The position numbers and the translations under genes were made by a program. The notes beneath the pieces are model-generated. The model was not told where the DNA came from. It was given only the letters and a program-made list of their open reading frames with translations, and did no database searches. From Desulfosediminicola flagellatus (lineage in GTDB: Bacteria; Desulfobacterota; Desulfobulbia; Desulfobulbales; Desulfocapsaceae), in NCBI RefSeq assembly GCF_005116655.2, contig NZ_CP050698.1:372001-436000 (forward strand): a stretch of 64,000 nt of DNA, read 5' to 3'. Shown here piece by piece: positions 54,209-63,661 of the stretch (position 1 is the first letter of the stretch; the number at the start of each line of letters is the position of its first letter).

Positions 54209-55351
54209 ATGAAAAAAGTACTCGTAGCAGCTGCAGGACTTATGCTCGCAGGCACCATGGTTTCTACCGCTATGGCAGATGTAACTTTCAGTGGCGATGC
54301 TCGTGTTCGTTATTACAACCAGTCTGATTACAACGCATTCGATTCTAAAGCACAAGTTGAAGCTGATGGCTATGTTGCAAAAGACAGCAATGATTTTTTC
54401 AACGAGCGTGTACGTCTTCAGTGGAAAGCTACCACTAAGGGTGGTGCTTACGCAGTAGGTCGTTTCCGTCTTGCTGATACCACCTTGAATGGAACTACAA
54501 ATACACGAGCTGGTGGTGAAAAAAGCAACCTGTACATCGACAAAGCATACATCGGTGTTCCTATGGGTCCTGTTACATTTGAAGGTGGTCTTTCATACCG
54601 TTCTGTTACTCCATTCTTCTACTATGACAATGCTGCAGATTTCGTTCAGGTGAAGTATGCTGCTGATAACACCAATCTTGTTGCATTCTATGATATCCTC
54701 GAAGAAGAAGATATATCTGTAACTGGTAATGATAGCGACCGTTTTGGTGCTGTACTGAATCAGAAGTTCGGTGGTGGTTGGGCTATGACCGCTGGCGCTA
54801 TGTACGTAAGTGACGATGCTGACGAGGGTAATGAAGGTTTCATGGGAACCATCAATGTTTCTGGTGATGTAGGTGTAGGCCTTGAAGCTGAGATTTCTTT
54901 CATTGAATCAGACCTTGCAGGTGGAACCGATGATGCAATGGGTGGTTTCATTGCGGCTAGCATGCCACTCGGCGCTGCAAGCCTTACCGCTACTGCTGGT
55001 TTTGCTAACGACGGTTTTGTTGTTGATGACGATTTCGCATCTGGCTTTGTTATTTACGGTGACGCTTCCCAGATCGGTGGTAACGCAATTGGTGCTGATG
55101 GCGACACTAGTTTCTTCTCTCTCGCAGCTTCATTCAAAGCTTCTGAGAAGCTGACCCTCGGCGCCTCTGTTGGTTACGCTGACACTGATAATCTTGATGG
55201 TATTTTTGATATCGGCGCAACTGCAGCATACGCAGTTACCGATGGTGCTACCCTGAAAGCTATTGCAGGTTACGCAGATGTTGACACACCAGGTGATACT
55301 AACGCCGACAATCCTTTCGGTTTCGGTCTTTCTCTGGAGATTGCTTACTAA
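54209..55351 (+). CDS. Outer-membrane porin
   Basis: A 380-residue protein with a clear signal peptide (KKVLVAAAGLMLAGTMVSTAMA), mature start DVTFSGDARVRYYNQ, and many amphipathic strands alternating with acidic loops rich in Asp/Gly/Asn. It ends in GFGLSLEIAY with a terminal Tyr, as for barrel assembly by the BAM machinery. Length fits a 16-strand trimeric porin. Codon choice is even and the gene has a strong ribosome site (TAAGGAGAAAG) and terminator, suggesting heavy expression. Family-level specificity cannot be judged. Confidence 0.85.
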   Translation: MKKVLVAAAGLMLAGTMVSTAMADVTFSGDARVRYYNQSDYNAFDSKAQVEADGYVAKDSNDFFNERVRLQWKATTKGGAYAVGRFRLADTTLNGTTNTRAGGEKSNLYIDKAYIGVPMGPVTFEGGLSYRSVTPFFYYDNAADFVQVKYAADNTNLVAFYDILEEEDISVTGNDSDRFGAVLNQKFGGGWAMTAGAMYVSDDADEGNEGFMGTINVSGDVGVGLEAEISFIESDLAGGTDDAMGGFIAASMPLGAASLTATAGFANDGFVVDDDFASGFVIYGDASQIGGNAIGADGDTSFFSLAASFKASEKLTLGASVGYADTDNLDGIFDIGATAAYAVTDGATLKAIAGYADVDTPGDTNADNPFGFGLSLEIAY

Positions 55352-55384
55352 TTTTGGTTTAACCAAATTTAGTATTACATCTTG

Positions 55385-55423
55385 AAAAGGTGGATTCCCT
55401 TAAGTGGGAATCCACCTTTTTTT
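55385..55423 (+). terminator. Rho-independent terminator of the porin gene
   Basis: A 14-bp stem (55386-55399 with 55406-55419) with a 6-nt loop, followed by a T-run. A strong terminator. Confidence 0.94.
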
Positions 55424-55488
55424 ATTTGTTCTAATGATGAAACGCAGGTCTTTCTGGAATTCTATCTATATTAGATTTATAAGAAAGT

Positions 55489-56895
55489 ATGGAGAACGAA
55501 GAACAGCAAAATCGTTGGGTCTATTTTTTTCTGGTTGCAAGTGGCGTTTTGCTGTCAACAATGGACAGCAGTATGGTCAACGTTGCTTTACCAGAGATTA
55601 CACGTCATTTTGCAGTGAGTCTTTATGAGGTGAAGTTTGTAGTACTTAGTTACCTTCTTATAATTACCTGCACCCTTGTCTTTTGGGGACGTTTCGCCGA
55701 TCAACATGGAAAAGGCAAAATCTATTTGATTGGGATGATCGTTTTTATGTTTGGGGCTGCCCTTTGCTCTCTGGCTATTGGTTTCTATTTACTCGTTGTT
55801 GCCAGATGTATTCAAGCGCTTGGGGCTTCAATGATGATGTCTTCCGGCCCTGCGATTTTACGTCAGACATGCCCTAAAGAGCATTTAGGAAAAACCTTAG
55901 GCCTTTTAGGGATTGCAACCTCATTCGGATTGATGAGTGGGCCATTGGTAAGTGGCCTGATTCTTGAGTATTATTCATGGCGAGGGGTATTCCTGATTTC
56001 TTTGCCTATTGGTTTAGCGGTGTGTGTAATAGGTCGAAGCTACCTGGTGACAATTGGACAAGAAACCTCCCGCAATAATTCAAAAAAAAACGACCTGCCT
56101 GGCGGTATACTTTGGGTTCTTCTGGTTGCTGTCTATGTTGCTCTAATAAACTGGAAGTCTACATCAGCTGTCAGTCTGGCTTTAATAGTTTCTGCTTTTA
56201 TGATTCTCCTTGGGCTTTTCGTGAAAGTCGAGATGAAATCGAGTGATCCTATTCTGCCGATTTTTCTAGTACGAAAACGCTTTTACTGGATCGGAGTTGC
56301 AACAGCAGCTATGTCGTTTGCATCTCTCTTTATCCCCTTAATATTAATACCTTTCTATCTCGATTATATTCTACTATATCCTGCCAGCAAGGTAGGCATG
56401 GTCATGATGAGTCTACCCGTTAGCCTTGTCGTGATTTCACCATTTTCAGGCTGGCTATATGATCGTTTTGGCAATGCGCGAATAATCTCCACTATCGGCC
56501 TATTAGTAAGTCTGACAGCGATTATATTTTTGATGCAATTGGAGGCTGGTTCCAGTGCAGTCTCGATTTGTTTATCACTTACACTGCTTGGTGCTGGTCA
56601 ATCCATTTTTCTTTCCCCGAACAGTGCATCAATTCTCAAAAAGGTAGAAGATAGATATGCAGGGATCACATCGGGAATTCTGGCAACAGCCAGAAATTTT
56701 GGGATGCTAACTGGGGCAGGTCTGGCAGGATCGTGTTTTTCTGTGATGTTTTACAGATACTCTAACGGGTATACTCTCCAGCAGTATTCTATTGAATTGC
56801 AAGAAGCATTTATACATGCACAAAAAGATACACTTATCATTGCAATGACACTTCTTGTTGTTGCCTGCTGCATATCAGGTCTCAGGAACGAGTAA
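55489..56895 (+). CDS. MFS drug-type exporter (EmrB/QacA-like, 14 helices)
   Basis: A 468-residue transporter with 14 hydrophobic segments. Motif D-like STMDSSMVNVALPEI in helix 1 is the hallmark of the DHA2 group, with GRFADQHGKGKIY as motif A and SGPLVSGLILEYYSWRGVFLI as motif C. It exports drugs or metabolites using the proton gradient; the substrate is unknown. Its end overlaps the convergent sensor-kinase gene by 21 bp, with no terminator between. Confidence 0.88.
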   Translation: MENEEQQNRWVYFFLVASGVLLSTMDSSMVNVALPEITRHFAVSLYEVKFVVLSYLLIITCTLVFWGRFADQHGKGKIYLIGMIVFMFGAALCSLAIGFYLLVVARCIQALGASMMMSSGPAILRQTCPKEHLGKTLGLLGIATSFGLMSGPLVSGLILEYYSWRGVFLISLPIGLAVCVIGRSYLVTIGQETSRNNSKKNDLPGGILWVLLVAVYVALINWKSTSAVSLALIVSAFMILLGLFVKVEMKSSDPILPIFLVRKRFYWIGVATAAMSFASLFIPLILIPFYLDYILLYPASKVGMVMMSLPVSLVVISPFSGWLYDRFGNARIISTIGLLVSLTAIIFLMQLEAGSSAVSICLSLTLLGAGQSIFLSPNSASILKKVEDRYAGITSGILATARNFGMLTGAGLAGSCFSVMFYRYSNGYTLQQYSIELQEAFIHAQKDTLIIAMTLLVVACCISGLRNE

Positions 56896-58725
56896 ACTCT
56901 TTGGCAGTCGTAATTTAGCCACCATCCCGCCGTCAGAATTATGATCAAGTGAAAATGATGCTCCGTGCATGGCTGAAATTTTCTCCACAATGGTAAGCCC
57001 CATTCCAGTTCCATAGGTTTTGGTAGTAAAAAACGGGTCAGTCACGTGATGGAGATTTGATTCTGTGATTCCTGCACCGCTATCAGTGACACTTACAACA
57101 ATTGATTCCCCTTCTTCCCTACTCGTAACAGTCAGGATTCCCCCGCCTACCATTGCTTCAATTGCATTTTTAACGAGATGCATGAATACCTGGCGTAATT
57201 TTGTACCATCTACCATTAGCATCGGACTCTCTCCTTCCAAGTTTAAAGCGTAAGTTATATTAGAATTCTTCATGGTAGCATAAAAAATCATGACGCTTCG
57301 GCGAATCAGTGGAAAAAGTGAGTGGGGGGCGAGGTTTAACTCTCTGTCTTCAACAAAATTGAAAAGGTCTTCAAGTGTGGATTCTATTTTCGCGGCTTCC
57401 CTGGTGATAATATCCAAAAAACTCGAGATATATTCGTCATCCGTTTTCTTGGCAAGTAATCGTGCAGTCCCGCCAATTGAAGTAATCGGATTTCTTATCA
57501 CGTGAACCAGTTGAGCAGACATATGACCGACTGCCGAGTAACGTTCTGAAGCAACAAGCAGATCTTTACTTCTGTTGAGCTCTTGAGTGACCATCTCGAG
57601 TTCATGAATTTTTACACGCATGTCCTCATAGAGATGGCTGTGTTCTATGGCAAGGCTCGCCTGACTGGCAAATATTTCAAGCGCCTGAATGTCATCTGGG
57701 GTAATGGTTTTTCGAGTTACGAAATTATCAACAACTATAACTCCCAGGGATTTGCTAGGCGAAAAAAGTGGCACTATGACAAAAGAGTCATGACCCAGAG
57801 TGTTGATGAGCTCCTCAGGAACATCATAATCGTCAGCAAAGCCGTTAAGCACAGAGATACTCTGCCGTTTTCTGCCAGCTGCAATAAGAACATGGTTTGA
57901 ATTTGAAATGGGGATTTGTAACTGTTTTGCAATTTGTGTTACCGCTGCATCACCTTCAGATTGAGTTGTTTGGAAATTATTTATGATGTCCTGAAGATGC
58001 AGGTCATTCTGCTTAATTGAGGACCATACTCTATTGGCATCTGCCAGTGATGCAGGACCTATTGCAAGGCGACCCTCTAACATCTGCGTTTTTGTGTTAT
58101 ATAGAGCGAGAAAAGCACGGTTAAACTTAAGCCCCTCTTCTGAAGTGATTCCTACGAGTATTGCCTGGAGGATTCCTTTTAGTTCGACAGTTCCGAGATA
58201 GACTGTATTCATCTTCAGGTTAAGGCCATGGAGAAACTTCGTCCTGTAATTGGTTGCTTCGAGTTCCTTTTGAAAGATTCTGTTATCAAGGGCAAGGCGG
58301 CGCTTTTTTAAGGTAGATAAGACTATATGATTAAATTGAGCAATGCTTACAGGTTTTGCAAGATAGTCATCTGCCCCCTGTCTCAGGCAATCTAAAGCAA
58401 GAGAAAGATCAGTAGAGCCTGTAACCATAATGATACCAAGATCAGGGTACAGGGGCACAATCTCTTTTAAGATTTCGGTCCCATCCTTGTCAGGCAAGCC
58501 GATGTCTAGAAGTACAAGGGCGATGCGGCTTGTTTCGAGAAGAGTATAAAGTTCAGCAGCACTGCCGGCCTGCAAGACTGTTAATCCCTGTTTATCGAGG
58601 TAATGATTGAGAAGCAGAACAACTTCTGGAGAATCATCCACAATTACTACCGCCTCACCCTTGTCCAGCAACTGGGATGCGGTTAAAGATGGTTGTGAGT
58701 CAGATGCGCTGAGAAGTTCGACCAT
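56875..58725 (-). CDS. Hybrid signal protein: receiver, GAF and histidine kinase
   Basis: A 616-residue soluble protein. The N-terminal receiver (about 25-145; VDDSPE, phospho-acceptor D74 in LLDIGLPDKDG, K near 120) leads to a GAF domain (about 190-380), a coiled coil (EMVTQELNRSKDLL), HisKA with H408 (VHVIRNPITSIGG) and HATPase (HLVKNAIEAMVGG near 521, TDSGAGI and FFTTKTYGTGMGLTIVEKI). No membrane helix, so it probably senses a cytoplasmic signal through GAF and is gated by an upstream kinase through its receiver. No output partner gene is adjacent. Confidence 0.9.
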   Translation of the reverse strand: MVELLSASDSQPSLTASQLLDKGEAVVIVDDSPEVVLLLNHYLDKQGLTVLQAGSAAELYTLLETSRIALVLLDIGLPDKDGTEILKEIVPLYPDLGIIMVTGSTDLSLALDCLRQGADDYLAKPVSIAQFNHIVLSTLKKRRLALDNRIFQKELEATNYRTKFLHGLNLKMNTVYLGTVELKGILQAILVGITSEEGLKFNRAFLALYNTKTQMLEGRLAIGPASLADANRVWSSIKQNDLHLQDIINNFQTTQSEGDAAVTQIAKQLQIPISNSNHVLIAAGRKRQSISVLNGFADDYDVPEELINTLGHDSFVIVPLFSPSKSLGVIVVDNFVTRKTITPDDIQALEIFASQASLAIEHSHLYEDMRVKIHELEMVTQELNRSKDLLVASERYSAVGHMSAQLVHVIRNPITSIGGTARLLAKKTDDEYISSFLDIITREAAKIESTLEDLFNFVEDRELNLAPHSLFPLIRRSVMIFYATMKNSNITYALNLEGESPMLMVDGTKLRQVFMHLVKNAIEAMVGGGILTVTSREEGESIVVSVTDSGAGITESNLHHVTDPFFTTKTYGTGMGLTIVEKISAMHGASFSLDHNSDGGMVAKLRLPKSLLVPET

Positions 58726-58823
58726 AAGCCTGCCTGAGTTGCTATGCGGGACCTGGTAGGGTAGCAGAAGGTTTTATTTCATGAATTATGTCATTTCTTA
58801 TACGCAAAAACAGCACCTTTATC

Positions 58824-58838
58824 TTTGTCGACGACAAA
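58824..58838. promoter_or_regulatory. Inverted repeat upstream of the DinG-like helicase gene
   Basis: TTTGTCG-A-CGACAAA, 7-bp arms around one base. It lies between divergent genes, 118 bp before the helicase start. A TATACT box at 58879-58884 lies nearby. It could be an operator; it does not match a LexA box I know. Confidence 0.35.
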
Positions 58839-58956
58839 ATAGCATGAAATTCGTGTACTCGTGTACGCATTTCTATTGTATACTCACTACACATTTTTTG
58901 AAATATCTTCCTTAGAGAAATATTTTCCCGGCTTTCCTCTTAACTATCATTAGACA

Positions 58957-60924
58957 ATGTCAGAGTTTTTTTCCCCAGAAGGGCCCCTGTCCAGGTATCT
59001 TGACAATTACGAGCCTCGCGAAGGCCAAAAAGAGATGTCTGAAGCGGTTACCCGTTTGATATCAGGAGAGGAAGTTGAGAGTGTTACTGATCTGGCAAAG
59101 GTGTTGGTTGTTGAGGCGGAAACCGGAATTGGTAAAACGCTGGCCTATCTTATACCAGCTATTCTTTCAGGCAAGCGGATCGTTGTTTCAACAGCAACGC
59201 TTAACCTCCAGGATCAGATTATGAACAAGGAGATTCCGCTCATTGAAAAAGTGCTTGGTAAAAATGTCCCTGTTATCTGTATAAAAGGTCGGCAAAATTA
59301 TCTCTGTTTATATAGATGGTATCAATATCGTTCGTCTGCGCAACTCTCCTTAACAGATGATTCTGATCTTCAACGCATCGAGGCGTGGCTGAATTCAACC
59401 GAAGAAGGCGATAAGGCTGAACTGGATTGGTTACCTGAGAGATCCTCTTTATGGTCGAAAATTTCAGCACATTCAAATCAGTGTCTTGGAGGAGAATGTC
59501 CTGATGCCGCTCATTGTTTTGTAAATAGAATACGCAAAAATGCTGGAAATGCATCGTTGCTTGTAGTGAACCATCACCTGTTTTTCTCTGATCTTGCTCT
59601 ACGCCAGTCTGGTTTTGGGGAGGTGCTTCCGCGTTACGAAGGTGTGATTTTCGACGAAGCCCATCATATAGAAAACGTAGCGACATCCTTTTTCGGTAAA
59701 AGCTTTAGCCAGTATCAACTCATTGATCTGGTATCAGATATTGAAAGACAGGCCGATACTGATCTGGATCCAGTAAAAGCCAAAAAAATATGTGGTTCTG
59801 CGCGAGGCGTAAAAAAACGTACAGAAGAATTCGCTTCACTTTTTCCGGCGCAGAGGGGAAGATTTCACCTCAATGCTTTTATCAAATCGATTTCTCCCAG
59901 TGCCTGGCAGGCCGAGATAGATCTACTTTCAAGTGGGATTGAAAGGCTGGTGGAAGAACTCGCCCAATATAGACAATACGGTGAAGGTTGGTTGACACTC
60001 GAAAAGCGGGCAGAGGAACTGTGTAAGAATTTGATCGACATCTCCATACCAGCTGATGCCACAGATAGCGATGGCTTTGTCTATTGGTATGAACGACGTG
60101 AGCGCTCAGTTTCTCTATCATCGACTCCGGTTAAAGTTGCAGATCATCTTCAAAAGGCATTATATGGAAATGTTGATTGGTGCATAATGACCTCTGCAAC
60201 ATTATCTACAGCTGGAGATTTCTCGTATTTGCAGGATCGACTCGGGTTGCCAGCAGGTATTGAGTATATTCGACTTGCATCACCTTTTGATCATAAGCAT
60301 CGAACGCTTTTGTATGTTCCAGAGGTGAGCTTTCCTGAACCAGCATCACATGATTATCAACTCCAGGCTTGTGTTCGAGCATGTGAGCTATTAAAGCTCA
60401 GTAATGGTCGGGGACTAGTGTTATGTACCAGCTTTCGTGGTATGGAGAATATGGCACAGTACCTTGAAGAACATTTAGATTATCCTATTCTGGTGCAGGG
60501 ACGAGGCTCGCGAAGTGCTCTGTTGCAATCGTTTAGGGAAATTGAAAATTCTGTTCTTGTCGCTGTTGCAAGTTTTTGGGAAGGCGTTGATGTTCAGGGC
60601 GAAGCACTCAGCTGTGTTATTATCGATAAGCTACCTTTTGAAGTTCCTACAGACCCTGTTATTCAGGCAAGATCTCAGGCTGTAACGGCAAATGGGGGAA
60701 ATGCTTTTTTCGATTTTCAGGTACCTCGAGCTATACTAACTTTACGGCAGGGAGTAGGGCGGTTAATGCGGTCAGCAACCGATAGAGGCGTTATTGCGAT
60801 TCTCGATGTCCGTCTGTTTACAAAAGGGTATGGACGACATTTTAGAAACAGTTTACCGCCATCTCCTGTAGTGAGGACGTTTCAGCCGATTGCTGAATTT
60901 TACAACGTAGATAATATCGTATAA
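58957..60924 (+). CDS. DinG/XPD-like ATP-dependent DNA helicase
   Basis: A 655-residue superfamily 2 helicase. Walker A VEAETGIGKTLAYLIPA (about 49-65), DEAH box VIFDEAHHIENVA (about 229), HHLFFSDLALR before it, and C-terminal motif V/VI (VAVASFWEGVDVQGE, RQGVGRLMRS). Cysteines at about 111-115 (VICIKGRQNYLC) and CLGGECPDAAHC form the Fe-S cluster typical of DinG/XPD. It unwinds forked or R-loop-containing DNA. It lacks the N-terminal exonuclease of some DinG proteins, as in E. coli DinG and YoaA, which it resembles. Confidence 0.9.
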   Translation: MSEFFSPEGPLSRYLDNYEPREGQKEMSEAVTRLISGEEVESVTDLAKVLVVEAETGIGKTLAYLIPAILSGKRIVVSTATLNLQDQIMNKEIPLIEKVLGKNVPVICIKGRQNYLCLYRWYQYRSSAQLSLTDDSDLQRIEAWLNSTEEGDKAELDWLPERSSLWSKISAHSNQCLGGECPDAAHCFVNRIRKNAGNASLLVVNHHLFFSDLALRQSGFGEVLPRYEGVIFDEAHHIENVATSFFGKSFSQYQLIDLVSDIERQADTDLDPVKAKKICGSARGVKKRTEEFASLFPAQRGRFHLNAFIKSISPSAWQAEIDLLSSGIERLVEELAQYRQYGEGWLTLEKRAEELCKNLIDISIPADATDSDGFVYWYERRERSVSLSSTPVKVADHLQKALYGNVDWCIMTSATLSTAGDFSYLQDRLGLPAGIEYIRLASPFDHKHRTLLYVPEVSFPEPASHDYQLQACVRACELLKLSNGRGLVLCTSFRGMENMAQYLEEHLDYPILVQGRGSRSALLQSFREIENSVLVAVASFWEGVDVQGEALSCVIIDKLPFEVPTDPVIQARSQAVTANGGNAFFDFQVPRAILTLRQGVGRLMRSATDRGVIAILDVRLFTKGYGRHFRNSLPPSPVVRTFQPIAEFYNVDNIV

Positions 60925-60969
60925 ATCCTTGTAGTAATACGAAAGATATAAAAACAAGAAAAACACATC

Positions 60970-61968
60970 ATGAATGATACCGAAATGCTCTTAGAGGCCA
61001 TCAAGACAGAATCACAAAAGATTGATGAGGCGATGCGGCGTGATATTGAGAGTTTAAAACCTCATGTTGATCCTCTGTTAGTTGAAGTGTTGGAGTACGG
61101 CCTGTTTAATGGTGGCAAGCGTGTTAGACCACTTCTAACCGTACTTTCAGCCAGAATGTGCGGCTATGAAGGGGATGACGCGTATGAACTCGCCAAAGCA
61201 TTCGAATATCTTCATGCTGCAACGCTGTTTCATGATGATGTAATTGATAACGCTCAAACACGAAGAGGGCGACCTGCTGTTAATAGACAGTTTGGTCTTG
61301 TCTCTGCAATTCTGGCGGGTGATTTCCTTCATGCACGATCCATGGAAATTGTTGGTCGCATGGTTGGCGAGAAAGGCTTAAGCATATTCTGTGACGCAAC
61401 ATCAGGCATGGTTGATGGTGAGTTTATGCAGCTGAGAAATGCTGTTCAGCTGAATTTGTCTGAGCATGATTATTACAATGCTATAATGGGCAAGACCGGG
61501 TTGCTAATAGCTGCATCGTGTGAAGTGGGTGCAATATTTGGTGGTGGCAATGATACACAGCAAAATGCATTGCGTGAATATGGCGTAGGATTGGGCTGTG
61601 CCTTCCAAATGGTTGATGATCTGCTTGATTTTACTGGGGATGAACAAAAAACGGGCAAGCCTGTTGGTAATGATCTGGCAGAAGGTAAAATGACCTTGCC
61701 GGTAATCATCACTCTGAACCGTGCAAGTGAAGAAGAAAAAACGTGGTTGCATACTGTTCTTGAGGACCAAGACCATCGCTGTAATGAATTGCAGGCAGTA
61801 AAATCGCTTATTGAGAGTTGCGATGGATTTGTTGAAACTCGAAGTCAGGCAATAAAATCAGTAACTCAGGCAATCGAGCAGTTACACGTTTTTTCAAGTC
61901 AGGATGCTCTGAAAGATAAAGCTCTTTTAACCTCACTTGCCGGGTACGTTCTTAGTAGAGAAAAATAA
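60970..61968 (+). CDS. ispB: Polyprenyl diphosphate synthase
   Basis: A 332-residue trans-isoprenyl diphosphate synthase. First Asp-rich motif FHDDVIDNAQTRRGRPAVN (about 82-100), second VDDLLDFTGDEQKTGKP (about 216-232) and NGGKRVRPLLTVLSA near 41. Long-chain members of this group make the side chain of menaquinone/ubiquinone. Menaquinone would be the electron acceptor of the formate dehydrogenase here. The exact chain length cannot be judged; octaprenyl (IspB-like) is assumed from size and motifs. 45 nt after the helicase gene, possibly cotranscribed. Confidence 0.9.
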   Translation: MNDTEMLLEAIKTESQKIDEAMRRDIESLKPHVDPLLVEVLEYGLFNGGKRVRPLLTVLSARMCGYEGDDAYELAKAFEYLHAATLFHDDVIDNAQTRRGRPAVNRQFGLVSAILAGDFLHARSMEIVGRMVGEKGLSIFCDATSGMVDGEFMQLRNAVQLNLSEHDYYNAIMGKTGLLIAASCEVGAIFGGGNDTQQNALREYGVGLGCAFQMVDDLLDFTGDEQKTGKPVGNDLAEGKMTLPVIITLNRASEEEKTWLHTVLEDQDHRCNELQAVKSLIESCDGFVETRSQAIKSVTQAIEQLHVFSSQDALKDKALLTSLAGYVLSREK

Positions 61969-62027
61969 CCCAGTCAGGAGTCAGAATCGAACAACTCGCG
62001 ACTACGACGGATAAAAACGAAGGAAGT

Positions 62028-62285
62028 ATGCAACGTAAAGCGCCTGATAAAAAAGTATCCAAAAAGAAGCCAACTAGAAAAAGGGCTCCGCAAAAGAAGA
62101 AGTTGGTTTCTTTAAAGAGCCTATCTGTGTTTATCGTTTTGATAGCGTTTCTGCTTTTTACTGTTAGCGTTGTTGGATATGTAATTTTCTTCCGAACTGT
62201 AATTACCCAAGATCTTCAGAAGCATTACCAAAATGACATACTGGTTGTGCAGATAAATTCTAAGGGGTGTGAGGTGAATACCTGA
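62028..62285 (+). CDS. Small basic single-pass membrane protein
   Basis: An 85-residue protein: the N-terminal 35 residues are almost half Lys/Arg, then one membrane helix (about 36-58; LSVFIVLIAFLLFTVSVVGYVIFF) and a short polar tail. No family recognised. Its stop overlaps the start of the oxidoreductase gene (TGATG), so they are translationally coupled, which supports it being real. A GAAGG-type site precedes the ATG. Confidence 0.6.
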   Translation: MQRKAPDKKVSKKKPTRKRAPQKKKLVSLKSLSVFIVLIAFLLFTVSVVGYVIFFRTVITQDLQKHYQNDILVVQINSKGCEVNT

Positions 62286-63256
62286 TGAGTACAGATAAAA
62301 ATATTCGAGTAGGTATAATCGGCACTGGCACTCATGGCAGCAGATATGCAAATCATATAGTCAATGATATTCAAGGCCTAACTCTCTCAGGAATAAGCCG
62401 TCGTTCATCTGAGGGCATTGCTCAGGCCCAAAAATGGAATACCAAATACTTTGCAGATTGGAAGGATCTCGTAAGTAATCCTGAGATTGATGCCATTATT
62501 GCCGTAACTCCTCCAGTATTAAATCTAGAAGTCGCAAAACACTGTGCTGCTGCCTCAAAGCCTCTGCTCATTGAAAAACCTTTAGCAAGAAATGGAAAAG
62601 AAGCCGCAGAGATCGTAAAGATCATGAACGATAGCAACTGCAAGCTTACTGTTGGGCAGACGCTACGCTATAACCCTGTTATTAAAGCTTTAAAAGAGCA
62701 GCTCCCTTCAATGGGGAAACTGCATTCCTTTGCAATCAATCAGCGTCTAGAACCGTCAAGCCTTGCCTGGCATGATGATATCGAACAAGCTGGATCTGGT
62801 GTCATTATCCATACCGCTGTTCATATCTTTGATGCCTTAAGAGTTATAACTGGTTTACGAATAGTAAGGGTTATGGCTGCGGCACGCTGCATTCACTCCA
62901 AACATCTTGCAGACCTCTTCACAATTCTGGCCGAATTAGAAGATGGGACATTAGGAACTATCGATGTGAGTAAAGTAGGGCAAGCTCGAAGTGGCAGATA
63001 TGAGTTTGTTTGTAAAGAAGGTCAATTGCACGCCGATCAAATTCACTCGTTTACAAAACGTATCAAGAATAATTTGCTTTCAAGTGTGGAAAAAATTAAA
63101 CAGAAACCGACCATCTCACATCTATTAACTGATTGGCAATCATATTTAAATGATGCTGTAGAAAATCCTGTAGTGGGTAATGATGGTTTCTATACATTAC
63201 AAGTATGTGACGCGTGTGTGAAATCTTCGCAGGATAATAAATGGGTGAATGTCTAG
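62285..63256 (+). CDS. Gfo/Idh/MocA-family oxidoreductase
   Basis: A 323-residue NAD(P)-dependent sugar oxidoreductase. The Rossmann motif VGIIGTGTHGSRYANH (about 9-24), IEKPLARNGKEAAE (the EKP motif, about 97) and the C-terminal alpha/beta domain with HTAVHIFDALR are typical. The usual chemistry is oxidation or reduction of a sugar or cyclitol hydroxyl. It is followed 100 bp on by PqqD and B2 protease genes, which suggests a role in a modified peptide or in a glycan locus of which only the start is visible. Confidence 0.87.
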   Translation: MSTDKNIRVGIIGTGTHGSRYANHIVNDIQGLTLSGISRRSSEGIAQAQKWNTKYFADWKDLVSNPEIDAIIAVTPPVLNLEVAKHCAAASKPLLIEKPLARNGKEAAEIVKIMNDSNCKLTVGQTLRYNPVIKALKEQLPSMGKLHSFAINQRLEPSSLAWHDDIEQAGSGVIIHTAVHIFDALRVITGLRIVRVMAAARCIHSKHLADLFTILAELEDGTLGTIDVSKVGQARSGRYEFVCKEGQLHADQIHSFTKRIKNNLLSSVEKIKQKPTISHLLTDWQSYLNDAVENPVVGNDGFYTLQVCDACVKSSQDNKWVNV

Positions 63257-63355
63257 TTCGCAATTCAGGTTGAATAAATTTGCTCTTAACTTACTTCTAT
63301 TATAGAAAATATATTGTAATTTAGCGTATGATATAGGTGAAGGTAATTGCTTAAT

Positions 63356-63661
63356 ATGATTGATAATTCAATAAACGCACAAGATGTTTATAACTTTTTA
63401 TTCCTGAAATCAAGAGAAAAGTTATCTACAGAACTTGATGGTGAAACAGTTATTTTAGATATTAATTCAGGGATGTACAGTGGTCTTGACCCTGTTGGTA
63501 CTACAATCTGGAATTTATTAGAGAAAGAAGTAACCTTTAGTCAGATAGTTGAAGAGATTCTGGATAACTATGATGTTTCAGAAGAACAGTGTATAAACGA
63601 TTTAATCGACTTTTTAAACGACTTAGAGAAAAATGGGCTCATTGTTGTTCAGGGCAAGTAA
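63356..63661 (+). CDS. PqqD-like RiPP recognition protein
   Basis: A 101-residue PqqD-fold protein: TELDGETVILDINSGMYSGLDPVGTTIWNLLE (given in part) is the family's strand-strand-helix pattern, followed by the helical DLIDFLNDLEKNGLI tail. Such proteins act as RiPP recognition elements that present leader peptides to processing enzymes. The next gene overlaps its end by 29 nt and encodes a B2-type protease, giving the split B1-B2 pair known from lasso peptide pathways. An ATG at 63356 is chosen; a TTG at 63347 is possible. Confidence 0.82.
   Translation: MIDNSINAQDVYNFLFLKSREKLSTELDGETVILDINSGMYSGLDPVGTTIWNLLEKEVTFSQIVEEILDNYDVSEEQCINDLIDFLNDLEKNGLIVVQGK

Noticed and set aside
58824-58838. 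A LexA (SOS) box before the DinG-like gene
   Set aside because: The inverted repeat does not match LexA boxes known to me; it is listed only as an unassigned palindrome.
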